Assembly: GCF_003626755.1 (NCBI RefSeq)
Contig: NZ_RBCJ01000001.1
Span: forward strand, 1,302,001-1,366,000
Origin: Ulvibacterium marinum
GTDB lineage: Bacteria > Bacteroidota > Bacteroidia > Flavobacteriales > Flavobacteriaceae
Direction of reading: 5' to 3'
DNA: 64,000 nucleotides
Shown: piece after piece, positions 44,456 through 53,558 of the stretch
Layout of the letters: every line of letters starts with the position of its first letter
How positions within the stretch are numbered: the first letter of the stretch is position 1
The notes under the pieces: model-generated
The model's database searches: none
What the model was told of the DNA's origin: nothing
The model's input: the letters and a program-made list of their open reading frames with translations, nothing else
Translations under genes and position numbers: made by a program

Positions 44456-46831
44456 CTAGTTTTTTGGGATGTTATTTAGGGTATACCAAGCTTCCGATGA
44501 CCAAAGGTTTTGGCGGTTCATACTCCGTAGTTCCGGGTTCAAATTAAATTTAACGACATGTTCTTTTTTTAATCCCGGAATCGTTAAATGGACTTTTTTT
44601 CGGTTGGCACTTACTTTTGTTTCAGAAGCCTTCAGTACTTCTAGATCCATTTTAGGCCCTCCATAGGACTTGGTAGGTTTGTACCACCATTGTTCCAACG
44701 AATAATCGGCAGGAGAATCTCCTTGTCCAATCCCCAACGGTTCCGTAAACTCGATTTCAAATCCATAGGGTTTGGATCTGATCGCCAACATTTCAAAAGT
44801 AACCTTCTCGTTATACTTCAATCTTTGGAGACCGTACCTGGTTTCATTCCATCCCCAGCCTCCGCCCATTCCAACACCACCGGCGTATAATGCACCATCA
44901 GGCCCCCTTCTTATCCGGTTAATTCCTACATTTAGTCCCTGGGTAAATCTAAATACGGCACCTTGGTATGATCCATTAACGGTCTCAAGAAAGACCCGTT
45001 TGATTCCACCATGGGTCACATCGCCGAATATCATTTGGTTCTTGTAGGGTCCGTCATACAACAAGGAGGGCTCCGATGGAGAATTGGCAATCTCATTTTG
45101 AGGCAACCATACGGCAGGAGGCACCATTTTTAAACCTTGCAACGAGTCTGGAAGCCCCCACCGCATTCCATGGAAATCGCCGGATCTTACATGTATAAAT
45201 TTATTTGCGGGGAGCCATTGTCCCTGATTGTCCGTAACAAACAGTTCTTCATCCACACCTATTCCTATTCCATTGGGCGTACGAAGCCCATAAATTACCT
45301 CCTCATAGCTTCCGTCCTTTGCTATTTTAAGGGTCTTTCCGCGATCTGGAAGCGGTTTTTCATTGGACATTAACCGCATAGGCATAGAAAGATTGGCATA
45401 GAAATAACCGTCCTTATATACCAGCCCAAAAGCGAATTCGTGAAAATCCATCGATACATCGAAGCTATTGCATATGGATCTATATTCATCCGTTATCCCA
45501 TCTCCATCATGGTCAATGAGCTGTGTGAGTTCTTGTTTTTGCAAAACAAATATTTCACCTTCCACAACGGCAAGTCCCAATGGTTCGGCAAGTCCCTTTG
45601 CCATGGTCTTGATTTTTATTTGGGTGCTGTCTCCCGTCTCTACACCTTCCAGAATATATACTTCTCCTTGGGGGGTCCATGATGATACCAGCAATCTGCC
45701 GTCCGGTAAGAAGGCCAGACCACCTACCTTAAATTCTATTCCTTCCAAGTTGATCGTTTGAAGGTTATAACTAGGATGGACATCGCTTAGGGATGACCCA
45801 AAACCAGGTCTTAAAACCTCCGTTTCCGTTGAATGGGGTTTGTTCACAATGGCCTTTTTCTCCAGATTTGGATTCCCATTTATGCTATCCTTATGATTCA
45901 GGGAAAGGATGTAGCTCACCATTGCTTTCAAATTGGAATCCTCAAGATTTGGGTGCGGGTTCATGACGGCTTCACCCCAGACTCCTGATCCGCCTTCCTT
46001 TATTTTCTTTACCAGTAGGTCCACTGTTATTTTATCTTCGGGATATTTTTCGGCAATTTGCTGAAATCCAGGGCCTACAGTTTTTTCCGACCATTCATGG
46101 CACGTAAAGCAATCCGAACGTTCCATCCAGTACTTCCCTAGATTTTCAGAATCTTTTGGGCCTATTGGCCGAACTTGATCGGGAATTTTTTTGAAAAAGG
46201 TTCGAGAAATAGTGGTGGTATTATTTTCCAACTTGATCGCCTTGGGTTTTGTATGCAAAGTAATGGATAGGTTTCCATCCATGCCTTGCGTCATAAACAC
46301 TCTTTCCAGTCCAGGATTGCCTTGGTCATCCCTTATAAACTCTGGTCGCTCCTCTAAAAAAATAGTATCCTTTTCCGTGGTCAGTTTGTATTTCAGGTAT
46401 ACCTGTCCGTTTTCAAATCGATAGCCTTGAAATCGTGTTGTGACTTCCTGTTTTCTGCCGTTTTGCTCCAATAACCAGGATTCTTGTGGCGATGGGTTTA
46501 GAAAGTAATCCTTTCCCCAACTGGTGGGCTGTGCTACCTTTGTTTCCGTATAGACCGTTCCATCCCAGTTGACTCCGCCTTTCCAGGCACGGTACAGGCC
46601 ACATGCATTCAGATCGTAGGCCAAATAGCATTCGGAATCCAACGCCAGGGTCAATATTCTTGGCCTCAAATCAAGAACCGATCTTAACGCCCATGGGTCA
46701 ATGGGTCTATTTCCTTTTTCACGAATTTGCTCGGAAGGGGAAGAAGTACAAGAAATCAGAAAAATGCATCCTAGTAAAAAGAATGTACACTTAATAGTGA
46801 TCCACTCTTTTTTTCCGCTATAATATTTCAT
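44456..46831 (-). CDS. Cytochrome c/beta-propeller lipoprotein
   Basis: A 791-aa lipoprotein (signal ending FLISC, Cys28). An N-terminal domain (about 50-215) precedes a class I cytochrome c domain with CFTCH (241-245) and the axial Met likely in AVMNPHPN; then a six- or seven-blade propeller (about 350-640) with LAFLPDGRLLVSSW, LRTPNGIGIGVDEELFVTDNQG and RRGPDGALYAGG, as in PQQ/soluble glucose dehydrogenase-like 'membrane-bound dehydrogenase' proteins; and a C-terminal domain. It is likely a periplasmic or surface electron-transfer dehydrogenase for a sugar or alcohol. The internal DHDGDGITDEYR resembles a calcium-binding loop. Confidence 0.85.
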   Translation of the reverse strand: MKYYSGKKEWITIKCTFFLLGCIFLISCTSSPSEQIREKGNRPIDPWALRSVLDLRPRILTLALDSECYLAYDLNACGLYRAWKGGVNWDGTVYTETKVAQPTSWGKDYFLNPSPQESWLLEQNGRKQEVTTRFQGYRFENGQVYLKYKLTTEKDTIFLEERPEFIRDDQGNPGLERVFMTQGMDGNLSITLHTKPKAIKLENNTTTISRTFFKKIPDQVRPIGPKDSENLGKYWMERSDCFTCHEWSEKTVGPGFQQIAEKYPEDKITVDLLVKKIKEGGSGVWGEAVMNPHPNLEDSNLKAMVSYILSLNHKDSINGNPNLEKKAIVNKPHSTETEVLRPGFGSSLSDVHPSYNLQTINLEGIEFKVGGLAFLPDGRLLVSSWTPQGEVYILEGVETGDSTQIKIKTMAKGLAEPLGLAVVEGEIFVLQKQELTQLIDHDGDGITDEYRSICNSFDVSMDFHEFAFGLVYKDGYFYANLSMPMRLMSNEKPLPDRGKTLKIAKDGSYEEVIYGLRTPNGIGIGVDEELFVTDNQGQWLPANKFIHVRSGDFHGMRWGLPDSLQGLKMVPPAVWLPQNEIANSPSEPSLLYDGPYKNQMIFGDVTHGGIKRVFLETVNGSYQGAVFRFTQGLNVGINRIRRGPDGALYAGGVGMGGGWGWNETRYGLQRLKYNEKVTFEMLAIRSKPYGFEIEFTEPLGIGQGDSPADYSLEQWWYKPTKSYGGPKMDLEVLKASETKVSANRKKVHLTIPGLKKEHVVKFNLNPELRSMNRQNLWSSEAWYTLNNIPKN

Positions 46832-47180
46832 CCTTATGCATTCATTTCAATTTAGATCATACTGATGGTATATCCAGTGATTTGATCAACTATTTCTTTT
46901 GACCCTAAGGCCTTCCCAAAAATCATTGTTTTTACCAATGCTTGTCGGAATACGATTCAAATGGTAAAAACACTTTAAAAGTATGCTAAATTCTAGTTTT
47001 GGAAAAGCCCCTTAAAACCAAGGCTTTGTGAGGCCGTTATCAAATTTTGGCATCCATGATCTCTTTGCCAAAATGCATTTATGCCCCGTTGAGGAAAAAG
47101 TTATGGCCATTATCCCCATTTTTTAAAAGTTTAACAAATTGTTATAATAGACTAGGGAAGGTGATGTCTATTTTGTGGTC
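46832..47180. other. Divergent intergenic region
   Basis: About 350 bp between the cytochrome lipoprotein (minus) and the propeller protein (plus). It must hold both promoters, but I find no clear -7 element. No other feature seen. Confidence 0.5.
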
Positions 47181-48128
47181 ATGAAAGATGCAAAAAGAAA
47201 CCTCCGGCACATTATTTTTCCTATAACACTCAGCTTTTTTATGTATTCCTATGGACAGGAAGCGGACAAAATAGACCCTTTGGGCAAATATGAAAATGAG
47301 GATACTCCGGTAAAATTGTTTCCTGGTGATATCTCCGTGGATGGTATGCAATGGAACAATGCCTTTACCCAGGACCACAGGAAGATATTTTACTGCCAGC
47401 AGCTTCCGCATCGGGCGCAATTGGTTTATCAAGAGTTCAAGGGCAAGCGCTTTTTAAAGCCAGAGCCTATACCTTTTGATACCCTTTACAATTATTCCGA
47501 TCCATACATTAATGCCCAAGGAGACCATTTGATTTTTATGTCCAACCTACCGCACCGCGTGGACAAGGATAGTGTAACTACCCATTTTCAATTATGGCAG
47601 TCGCATAAACTTTCAAACGGATGGAGCAATCCGGAAATCGTATTTCCCAATAATACGGGGGTAGGCTATCCATGGAGGACCAAGGATGGAACACTTTTCT
47701 ATTCCTTGATGCCCCTTGATGGAACACGAAACTCGAACATCTATTTCGCGACCTATGAGGATGGGCAATATAGTACACCCGTGGCACTTCCGGACAACGT
47801 AAATTCAGTGGACAAATTTGAAGGGGATGCCTTTGTAGCGCCCAATAAGGAATACCTTATTTTTGCGGGCTTTGATCGCGAAGACAGCATGGGATTTTCG
47901 GATTTGTACATCACCTTTAATCAAGGGGGAAATACATGGAGCGATCCCAAATCGTTGGGCAAGGAAATAAACTCGGAAGGATACGACGGAAGCCCTTTCG
48001 TGACCGAAGATGGAAAGTTCTTGATTTTTACAAGCAGCAGGAACAGCCCCAATGAAAATAGTTTCTTCAACCGGTATATCGTAAAGTTTAATGTAGATGC
48101 CTATCGGGAATGCGAGCTCTTCAACTAG
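47181..48128 (+). CDS. Exported TolB-like (PD40) beta-propeller protein
   Basis: A 315-aa protein with a signal peptide (ending SYGQ, about residue 26). Repeated blades such as DHRKIFYCQQL, PYINAQGDHLIFMSNLP, RTKDGTLFYSLMPLDG, VAPNKEYLIFAGFDRED and VTEDGKFLIFTSSRNSP are WD40-like/TolB propeller (PD40) units. No catalytic residue is evident; a sensing, binding or structural role is likely. I use ATG 47181 rather than GTG 47175. It converges with the flavoprotein gene at 48177. Confidence 0.8.
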   Translation: MKDAKRNLRHIIFPITLSFFMYSYGQEADKIDPLGKYENEDTPVKLFPGDISVDGMQWNNAFTQDHRKIFYCQQLPHRAQLVYQEFKGKRFLKPEPIPFDTLYNYSDPYINAQGDHLIFMSNLPHRVDKDSVTTHFQLWQSHKLSNGWSNPEIVFPNNTGVGYPWRTKDGTLFYSLMPLDGTRNSNIYFATYEDGQYSTPVALPDNVNSVDKFEGDAFVAPNKEYLIFAGFDREDSMGFSDLYITFNQGGNTWSDPKSLGKEINSEGYDGSPFVTEDGKFLIFTSSRNSPNENSFFNRYIVKFNVDAYRECELFN

Positions 48129-48176
48129 TTTGATTTTCGTAGCCAGCCCATCCAAGCAATACCCTGGGGTTTCCAA

Positions 48177-49544
48177 TCAAGCCCTATAAATATTTCGATC
48201 TAAAAAAGCATTCCGAAATTTGTGTTCCGGGTCGTATTGTTCGGCAAGTTTTACGAAATCGGGCAATTTTTGATACTGCGATTTCAACTCTTCGGGCGAT
48301 ACCGTAAACAATTTGCCCCAATGCGGGCGGGCGTTAAATGGTTGAAGTTCTTCCTCTATCATGGTAATCAATTTACCGACTTCTTCCGGGTTTTGTTTCC
48401 AAGTGAAATGGATGGCGATGCAATCTTGCTGGTAACATGGACTCATCCAGAGGTTATCTGCAGCAATGGTCCGTATTTCGGTAATCATTAATTGGGGATG
48501 TATCAGATCCCGTTTTTTTTCCAAGGTCAATATGGCCTCCAATGCATTTTCATAGGGCACAAAAAATTCGGATTGTAACTCTTCTCCGCTACTTGGGGTG
48601 AATCTCATCTTGAAATGCGGCAAGCGGTTATACCAAGGTCCCGGTATGCCCATTTGGGCCGTGCAGTTCTCGGCAGAAAGTTCGGTTATGGGATGAAGGT
48701 CCCTTGTTGCTGCTTTTGCTCCGTAAAAATCATCGCCAAGATCGATAAGCTCTTCATCGGTTCTTCTTTTGACCCAAACTTGGCTGATTAGTTCATTTTG
48801 CCAATCTGTAAACAAGCTAACGCTATACCCACTGGAAAGAATAGCATTAAAATTATCTTTTAAAGATTGTAAAGGCAATTCTTGAAAAACATCCTGACGT
48901 ACCTGAAACGTTTTTTGAATATCCAACGTTATTTTGGTTAAAATACCCAAAGCCCCAAGATGTACCACGGCGCCATTAAAAATTTCCCCGTCATTTTCTC
49001 TGCTCAGGTTTAGAATCTCACCTTTTCCATTAACAACTTCCAAGGCAGAGACACATGTTGCCAGATTTCCGTTCTTTACTCCGGAGCCATGGGTGGCGGT
49101 TGCACAAGCGCCCGCAACCGAAATATGCGGTAATGAAGCCAAATTGTGCAATGCATATCCTTTTTCATGTAATTCTGGTGCGATATCACCATATTTTGTG
49201 CCTGCACCTACGGTAACGGTCATTGCATTTTCGTCTATTGAGATTATCCCGGCAAGGCGTTTTGTGGATATTTGATTCAATGGATTGTCCGCAATGTTAT
49301 TGAAGCAGTGGCAGGAACCCAAGGCCTTTTGTGTATCCAGCTTTTTGACCAATGCCTGAACCTCGGAAACTGTTTTTGGCTCAAAGAGATTTTGTGCGGT
49401 ATAGGTGTAATTGCCTGCCCAATTCTTACGTTGTACTACTGTGGCAATGGCTTCTTTTTTTTCCGGTTTGCACGAGGCCATAGGCATTAAAACCGCACCC
49501 GCTGCAAAGGACGCCGTAGTTTGAATAAAATCCTTTCGTTTCAT
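48177..49544 (-). CDS. Alditol-oxidase-like FAD flavoprotein, exported
   Basis: A 455-aa protein of the FAD-linked vanillyl-alcohol-oxidase fold. FAD domain: LGSCHCFNNIADN (the usual form GSGHSFNDIA carries the covalently FAD-bound His), TVGAGTKYGDIAPELHEKGYALHNLASLPHISVAGACATATHGSG. C-terminal ALO domain with HWGKLF and FRNAFLD. Relatives are alditol oxidase, xylitol oxidase and L-gulono/D-arabinono-lactone oxidase. The N-terminus KRKDFIQTTASFAAGAVLMPMASC is a Tat-like and lipoprotein-type signal, so it would act in the periplasm. It is 22 bp downstream of the ADP-ribosylglycohydrolase gene. Confidence 0.85.
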   Translation of the reverse strand: MKRKDFIQTTASFAAGAVLMPMASCKPEKKEAIATVVQRKNWAGNYTYTAQNLFEPKTVSEVQALVKKLDTQKALGSCHCFNNIADNPLNQISTKRLAGIISIDENAMTVTVGAGTKYGDIAPELHEKGYALHNLASLPHISVAGACATATHGSGVKNGNLATCVSALEVVNGKGEILNLSRENDGEIFNGAVVHLGALGILTKITLDIQKTFQVRQDVFQELPLQSLKDNFNAILSSGYSVSLFTDWQNELISQVWVKRRTDEELIDLGDDFYGAKAATRDLHPITELSAENCTAQMGIPGPWYNRLPHFKMRFTPSSGEELQSEFFVPYENALEAILTLEKKRDLIHPQLMITEIRTIAADNLWMSPCYQQDCIAIHFTWKQNPEEVGKLITMIEEELQPFNARPHWGKLFTVSPEELKSQYQKLPDFVKLAEQYDPEHKFRNAFLDRNIYRA

Positions 49545-49566
49545 CTATATTTTTGGTTAGAATTTT

Positions 49567-50859
49567 TTACTGTCCTACCATTTCCCGCGCCAATTGTTCC
49601 AAATCGATACCGAGGTTTTCCCTATTCACGCGCAGCACTTCCTCTTTTAAGTTTTCGGGTAAATTGGCATATCCTTCTCTGGCCCCCATAATCATTCCGG
49701 CCACAGCCGCTACAGTATCGTTGTCCCTTCCATAGTTGACTATAAATTGTAGTGTTTTTTCAAAATCACCTCCGCCGAATTGCAATCCAGTAATCAAAAT
49801 TTGCCAGATTTCCCCGGAATGGAAGGCAATGGCCCGTTCATCTTTTTCCAAAAACTGGTAGGCCATTTCTTGGCGTACCCATTTCCTTTGGCTTTCCGGG
49901 AACCCCTCGGGAACCTTAAAAACAAGGGAATCCTTGGTAATTAGGGAGTCAACCAACGGTTTTTCCTGTATGGCCAATACACTTTTAATGGAAGCATCCG
50001 CAATATTATAGGAAATACGTCCGACCAGGCGACTATCCTGATATCCATAGGGGTCGACAAAAGTTGCAGCATTCAATATGGAATCCATATTGTTGGTGCG
50101 CAGTGCCATGTGAGTAAGGACAGACACCAAAGCCGAAATGTCCTTGGCGTAGCCCAAATCAAAAAGAGCATGGTCATAGGCCATTGTATAAGCTTCTTCC
50201 GGGGTTTTGGCCGATAATCCGAACATGGGGGTATAGAGCTGGCCTGCACAGGAGAGTTCCCCGCCATAGAAACGATTTTGGGCTTTTTGGTAGTCCTCCG
50301 GACTTTTTTGATAGGCAATCGCCACTCGTGCCCATTCCTTGATCCAATCTATTTTTTCAATACGATCGTCCAGGGCATCCGTTTGGGAAAGAACGTCGGT
50401 ATCCGCCAAGTTATGAGCAATGGATTCATAATAGTCCGTAATGAAACGGGCAAAGTTTTTAGGGGAGAGATCTGCACCGTGTTCCGTAAAATATTTGACC
50501 ATAAAATATTTCCAACGCGTATCGTCCGTGGTTGCCCCGGCTATAAGGTTGTGCTCCCACGTGCCTTCTGGAGATTGTACCCGAACGGCGGGGGTGAGTC
50601 CGGTAATATATCCATATTTTAATTGGATATCCTTTCTATACCACATTTCAGTGGATGCTCCCATGGCATCACCAATGGCCGAACCTACTAGCGCCCCAAG
50701 TACTTTATCATAGTAAGCTTCTTTAGAGAGTTGCAAAGTATCCGAGATATAGGTCGCTTTTTTTGGGGCGGGAATATCCACATGTGACCTTTGGTCCTTG
50801 TCTTTGCAAGAGCCCAAGACCAAAAACAATACTATAAAACCATAGATTGCGTTTCTCAA
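49567..50859 (-). CDS. Exported ADP-ribosylglycohydrolase-family lipoprotein
   Basis: A 430-aa lipoprotein (Cys18 in VLGSC) with an ARH fold. GALVGSAIGDAMGASTE and ATTDDTRW (acidic metal cluster, 111-113) are at the N-terminal half and NYGRDNDTVAAVAGMIMGA (about 369-387) supplies the second Asp pair for Mg2+. Family members remove ADP-ribose from proteins or hydrolyse related glycosides. An extracytoplasmic location argues against protein de-ADP-ribosylation inside the cell. The start is TTG 50859, overlapping the kinase stop (TTGA), so translation is coupled. Confidence 0.85.
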   Translation of the reverse strand: MRNAIYGFIVLFLVLGSCKDKDQRSHVDIPAPKKATYISDTLQLSKEAYYDKVLGALVGSAIGDAMGASTEMWYRKDIQLKYGYITGLTPAVRVQSPEGTWEHNLIAGATTDDTRWKYFMVKYFTEHGADLSPKNFARFITDYYESIAHNLADTDVLSQTDALDDRIEKIDWIKEWARVAIAYQKSPEDYQKAQNRFYGGELSCAGQLYTPMFGLSAKTPEEAYTMAYDHALFDLGYAKDISALVSVLTHMALRTNNMDSILNAATFVDPYGYQDSRLVGRISYNIADASIKSVLAIQEKPLVDSLITKDSLVFKVPEGFPESQRKWVRQEMAYQFLEKDERAIAFHSGEIWQILITGLQFGGGDFEKTLQFIVNYGRDNDTVAAVAGMIMGAREGYANLPENLKEEVLRVNRENLGIDLEQLAREMVGQ

Positions 50860-51827
50860 ACCAAGATCATTTTGTGGGCCATTTGTAAAAGATACTCTTT
50901 TTCCTCGATACTTCGAACTAAAGGCAATTGGGCCAACCCAATAAGTCTTCGCATTATCTCTATCCCCGCTACCTGGGACACCAATCTTCTATCAGCCTTG
51001 CCTTCATACTTCTCCAATATAGTATCCATATAGTCCGGTTTATGGGTTGCCAGGATAAGGTGGGCGACCATGACCCCTAGATCAAACTCTGCAAACCCTA
51101 CAAATCCGAACTCTGGATCTATGACATAAAGATTATTACCTTCGGTCATCCAACTACCAGGATAGTAATCTCCATGGATTAAGGTATGCCCTTCGGAAAG
51201 GTATAGTTCGCCAATACGGCCTACCAAGGTTTTTAACCCAACATCCTTCTTATAGGACATGGAGAGCTCCTGCAGTCCGGGTTGCACATCATCCAACTGA
51301 AATCCGTTGTCCTCAAGAAAGGGTAGTACAAAAATATGTTGATGGTTTAAATACCGCATTTCCAGGTTTTTTGGGAAATCGGCCGGTACTTTTTTCTTAT
51401 GGATCAAACCTAGTATAAAGACCAATTTTTCCAACGCTTTCTTGGAAAAGGATTTCTTAGTGTACATTAGGGTCATATCCTCGCAATGCCCCAAATCCTC
51501 TAGGATCATCACAAAGGTTTCCGCATCATATCCTAAAATCTTTGGAATATGGGCATTGAGAGCGCTACTTTTTACCGTTTCATAAAAGTCTCTTTCCACC
51601 TCAATACGTTCTAAGGGGGCCGCTATTTGTTGGTATTTTTGAACATAGGGGCGAGATTGTTTTAAGATAAAGGAACGTGTATTTGTACGGATGCGAAGCA
51701 CAACGTTCATATTGCCCTCGCCGGGTTTTTCAGTGGATTGGATATGCTCTTCCTGCGTTATCCATTCCTTTTCTAGAAGATAATTTTGGAGCTGTGGAAT
51801 AGGGGTGTCACTATCTATATTGAACAA
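50856..51827 (-). CDS. Methylthioribose-kinase-like phosphotransferase
   Basis: A 323-aa APH-fold kinase. EKPGEGNMNVVLRI (33-46) is the glycine-rich loop form seen in methylthioribose kinases; FILKQSRPYVQKY holds the ATP lysine; LIHGDYYPGSWM (216-227) is the catalytic loop and VIDPEFGFVG (235-244) the Mg2+ loop, the DPEF form being characteristic of MtnK-like proteins. The start is TTG 51827; no in-frame ATG precedes the conserved N-terminus. It is cytosolic while its coupled partner at 49567-50859 is an exported glycosidase-like enzyme, suggesting uptake and phosphorylation of a released ribose-type sugar (inference). Confidence 0.85.
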   Translation of the reverse strand: MFNIDSDTPIPQLQNYLLEKEWITQEEHIQSTEKPGEGNMNVVLRIRTNTRSFILKQSRPYVQKYQQIAAPLERIEVERDFYETVKSSALNAHIPKILGYDAETFVMILEDLGHCEDMTLMYTKKSFSKKALEKLVFILGLIHKKKVPADFPKNLEMRYLNHQHIFVLPFLEDNGFQLDDVQPGLQELSMSYKKDVGLKTLVGRIGELYLSEGHTLIHGDYYPGSWMTEGNNLYVIDPEFGFVGFAEFDLGVMVAHLILATHKPDYMDTILEKYEGKADRRLVSQVAGIEIMRRLIGLAQLPLVRSIEEKEYLLQMAHKMILV

Positions 51828-51974
51828 GGCATCTTATTTTATTCCTTGCAATATAGAATTTAGCCGATTTAATATGAACCCAAATCCACAATTTTTTGAA
51901 TTCGAATCGCTCATTTTTCAAAGATTGTCTAGTTTTAAGTGGTCGATGTTCAATAGCTGTTATCGAATAACTTT

Positions 51975-53210
51975 ATGATTTCTAGACGTAAGTTTCTTAA
52001 AGCCACTGCCGCTGCTTCCATTGTTGGCGGGATACCATGGTATGGCCACTCCCTTAAAAGTTTGGCTGAAGGGAGTTCTTTGGAGGAGAAAATCACGGAA
52101 TCGGTAAAACGCGCCATTATATCACCGGTAACGATAGAGGAGGTTCAGCTTTATAGCTTTGAGTCACTTTTGGTTTTAAAGGTTTCCGATACTTCTGGTT
52201 TAACGGGAGTTACTATCTGTAATGCCCGCATGCAAAAATTGGTATCACTTTTAAAGAATATGGTAGTGCCTTTCTTTGTTGGGAAGGATGCAAGGGACGT
52301 GGCTCATTTGGTAAATGGGATTCTTCGTGATGGGAGTAATTACAAATATGCGGGAATGCCCTTTTGGAACTGTGTGGGCAGTTTGGAAATAGCTATCTGG
52401 GATTTATTGGGAAACTTGGGTGAGGTTTCTGTAAATCAGTTTCTTGGCCATCCCATGCGGACGGAAGTCCCCATTTATCTTTCCAGCCTTACCCGCAGTA
52501 ATTCTGCCGAAGAAGAGACGCGGAATATAGTCAAATATCAAGAACTTACCGGGGCCAGTGCGGTTAAATTGAAAGTTGGGGGACGGCTTAAGAATACACC
52601 AAGGGATAGGGAGCGTACCCAAAAATTCATCCCTATGGTGCGTAGAACCATGGGCGATGATTTTACAATCTATGCGGATGCCAACGGGTCGTATTCGATA
52701 GAAGAGGCAAAAGAGATAATCCGGTTTTTGGAGGATTACGGTGTAGAGATTTTGGAAGAACCTTGTTATTGGCAGGATTACAAATCCAATGCTGCGATAA
52801 AAAAAGAATTGACTACAATGAAATTGGCCGGTGGGGAACAAGATTCTAGCTATCATCAATTTAAGGCTATCTGTGAAGATAAGGTTTATGATATCCTTCA
52901 GCCTGATGTTTATTATAATGGGGGAATCGTAAGAGCCTTGAAGATTGCGCATATGGCAAACACGCTTAAAAAAGGTTTTGCGCCCCATTCCCCTAAAGCG
53001 GATCCGCTTTTCGCCCCATTTTCCCAATTGGCAACCGTTGCACCGGTATTGACGGGTTTTCAAGAATATCCCCTAAGAGGTTCTGAAAAACAAAAGTCAT
53101 GGTTCGGCCCTAAAATCATTCCAGATAAGGGTGTACTTCCTTTGCTTAAAGGTAATGGATTGGGTATCCGTTATGATAGAGGTATATGGCCAAAGGCCCA
53201 AAAGATATAA
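51975..53210 (+). CDS. Tat-exported enolase-superfamily (MR/MLE-type) protein
   Basis: A 411-aa protein with a Tat signal (ISRRKFLKATAAASIVGG) and an enolase-superfamily core of the mandelate racemase/muconate lactonising type: KLK (198-200, general base pair), Asp235 in YADANG, Glu261 in LEEPCY, Glu288 in GGEQDSS, and a His in FAPHSPKA. It would abstract a proton alpha to a carboxylate of a sugar acid or similar compound. The substrate is unknown. It is divergent from the kinase gene with a 147-bp gap, and is the second exported enolase-superfamily enzyme in the window. Confidence 0.88.
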   Translation: MISRRKFLKATAAASIVGGIPWYGHSLKSLAEGSSLEEKITESVKRAIISPVTIEEVQLYSFESLLVLKVSDTSGLTGVTICNARMQKLVSLLKNMVVPFFVGKDARDVAHLVNGILRDGSNYKYAGMPFWNCVGSLEIAIWDLLGNLGEVSVNQFLGHPMRTEVPIYLSSLTRSNSAEEETRNIVKYQELTGASAVKLKVGGRLKNTPRDRERTQKFIPMVRRTMGDDFTIYADANGSYSIEEAKEIIRFLEDYGVEILEEPCYWQDYKSNAAIKKELTTMKLAGGEQDSSYHQFKAICEDKVYDILQPDVYYNGGIVRALKIAHMANTLKKGFAPHSPKADPLFAPFSQLATVAPVLTGFQEYPLRGSEKQKSWFGPKIIPDKGVLPLLKGNGLGIRYDRGIWPKAQKI

Positions 53211-53211
53211 G

Positions 53212-53241
53212 AAAAAAATCCTTGCCTTCTGGCAAGGATTT
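53212..53241 (-). terminator. Intrinsic terminator after the small membrane genes
   Basis: AAATCCTTGCC-TTCT-GGCAAGGATTT hairpin (53216-53241); on the minus strand it is followed by seven T, three bases after the stop of the small ORF at 53244. It also lies just after the stop of the plus-strand enolase-superfamily gene, where the T-run is weaker. Confidence 0.85.
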
Positions 53242-53243
53242 GT

Positions 53244-53369
53244 TCAAAAAGTATAAAAGAACAATATGGCAATGGATACGGTAAAGCAAAGCAACACAAA
53301 AACTACAACGGGCTGCTTCCTTATCGTTCTTTTGAACTCTTGTTGGTTATTAAAATTGATTTTCCCCAA
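53244..53369 (-). CDS. Possible 41-aa single-helix membrane protein
   Basis: From TTG 53369 the frame gives a polar N-terminus (GKINFNNQQEFKRTIRKQP) then one hydrophobic helix (VVVFVLLCFTVSIAILFFYTF) to the C-terminus. It follows the 56-aa gene by 18 bp and ends three bases before a terminator with its T-run in the right direction, which supports transcription. There is no ATG, so the start is uncertain. No family recognised. Confidence 0.5.
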   Translation of the reverse strand: MGKINFNNQQEFKRTIRKQPVVVFVLLCFTVSIAILFFYTF

Positions 53370-53387
53370 AATCGATTTATATATGGT

Positions 53388-53558
53388 CTAATCAAAGGCA
53401 AAACCTGTATAGACCCTAAAGACAAATGCGTAAAGTACTACTGCCAATAGCGTAAAACTAAACCAGGCAAATGCCTTGAAATAGTTTCGTACCAAGTAGT
53501 TTCCAAAGCTTTTAAATGCTTCGAGATAAATCTCCCGTAATAGTAAAAATGTTTTCAT
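53388..53558 (-). CDS. Small DUF6747-like membrane protein
   Basis: A 56-aa protein starting MKTFLLLREIYLEAFKSFG and ending with a membrane helix and FRVYTGFAFD. The pattern, a short amphipathic N-terminus (EAFxxxGNYxxxxYFKAFAWF) and one helix, fits a conserved small flavobacterial family that I recall as DUF6747. Function unknown. It is followed by a second short frame and a terminator, forming a small unit. Confidence 0.7.
   Translation of the reverse strand: MKTFLLLREIYLEAFKSFGNYLVRNYFKAFAWFSFTLLAVVLYAFVFRVYTGFAFD

Noticed and set aside
52404-53063. 219-codon minus-strand open frame
   Set aside because: Antisense to the well-conserved enolase-superfamily gene; no motif.
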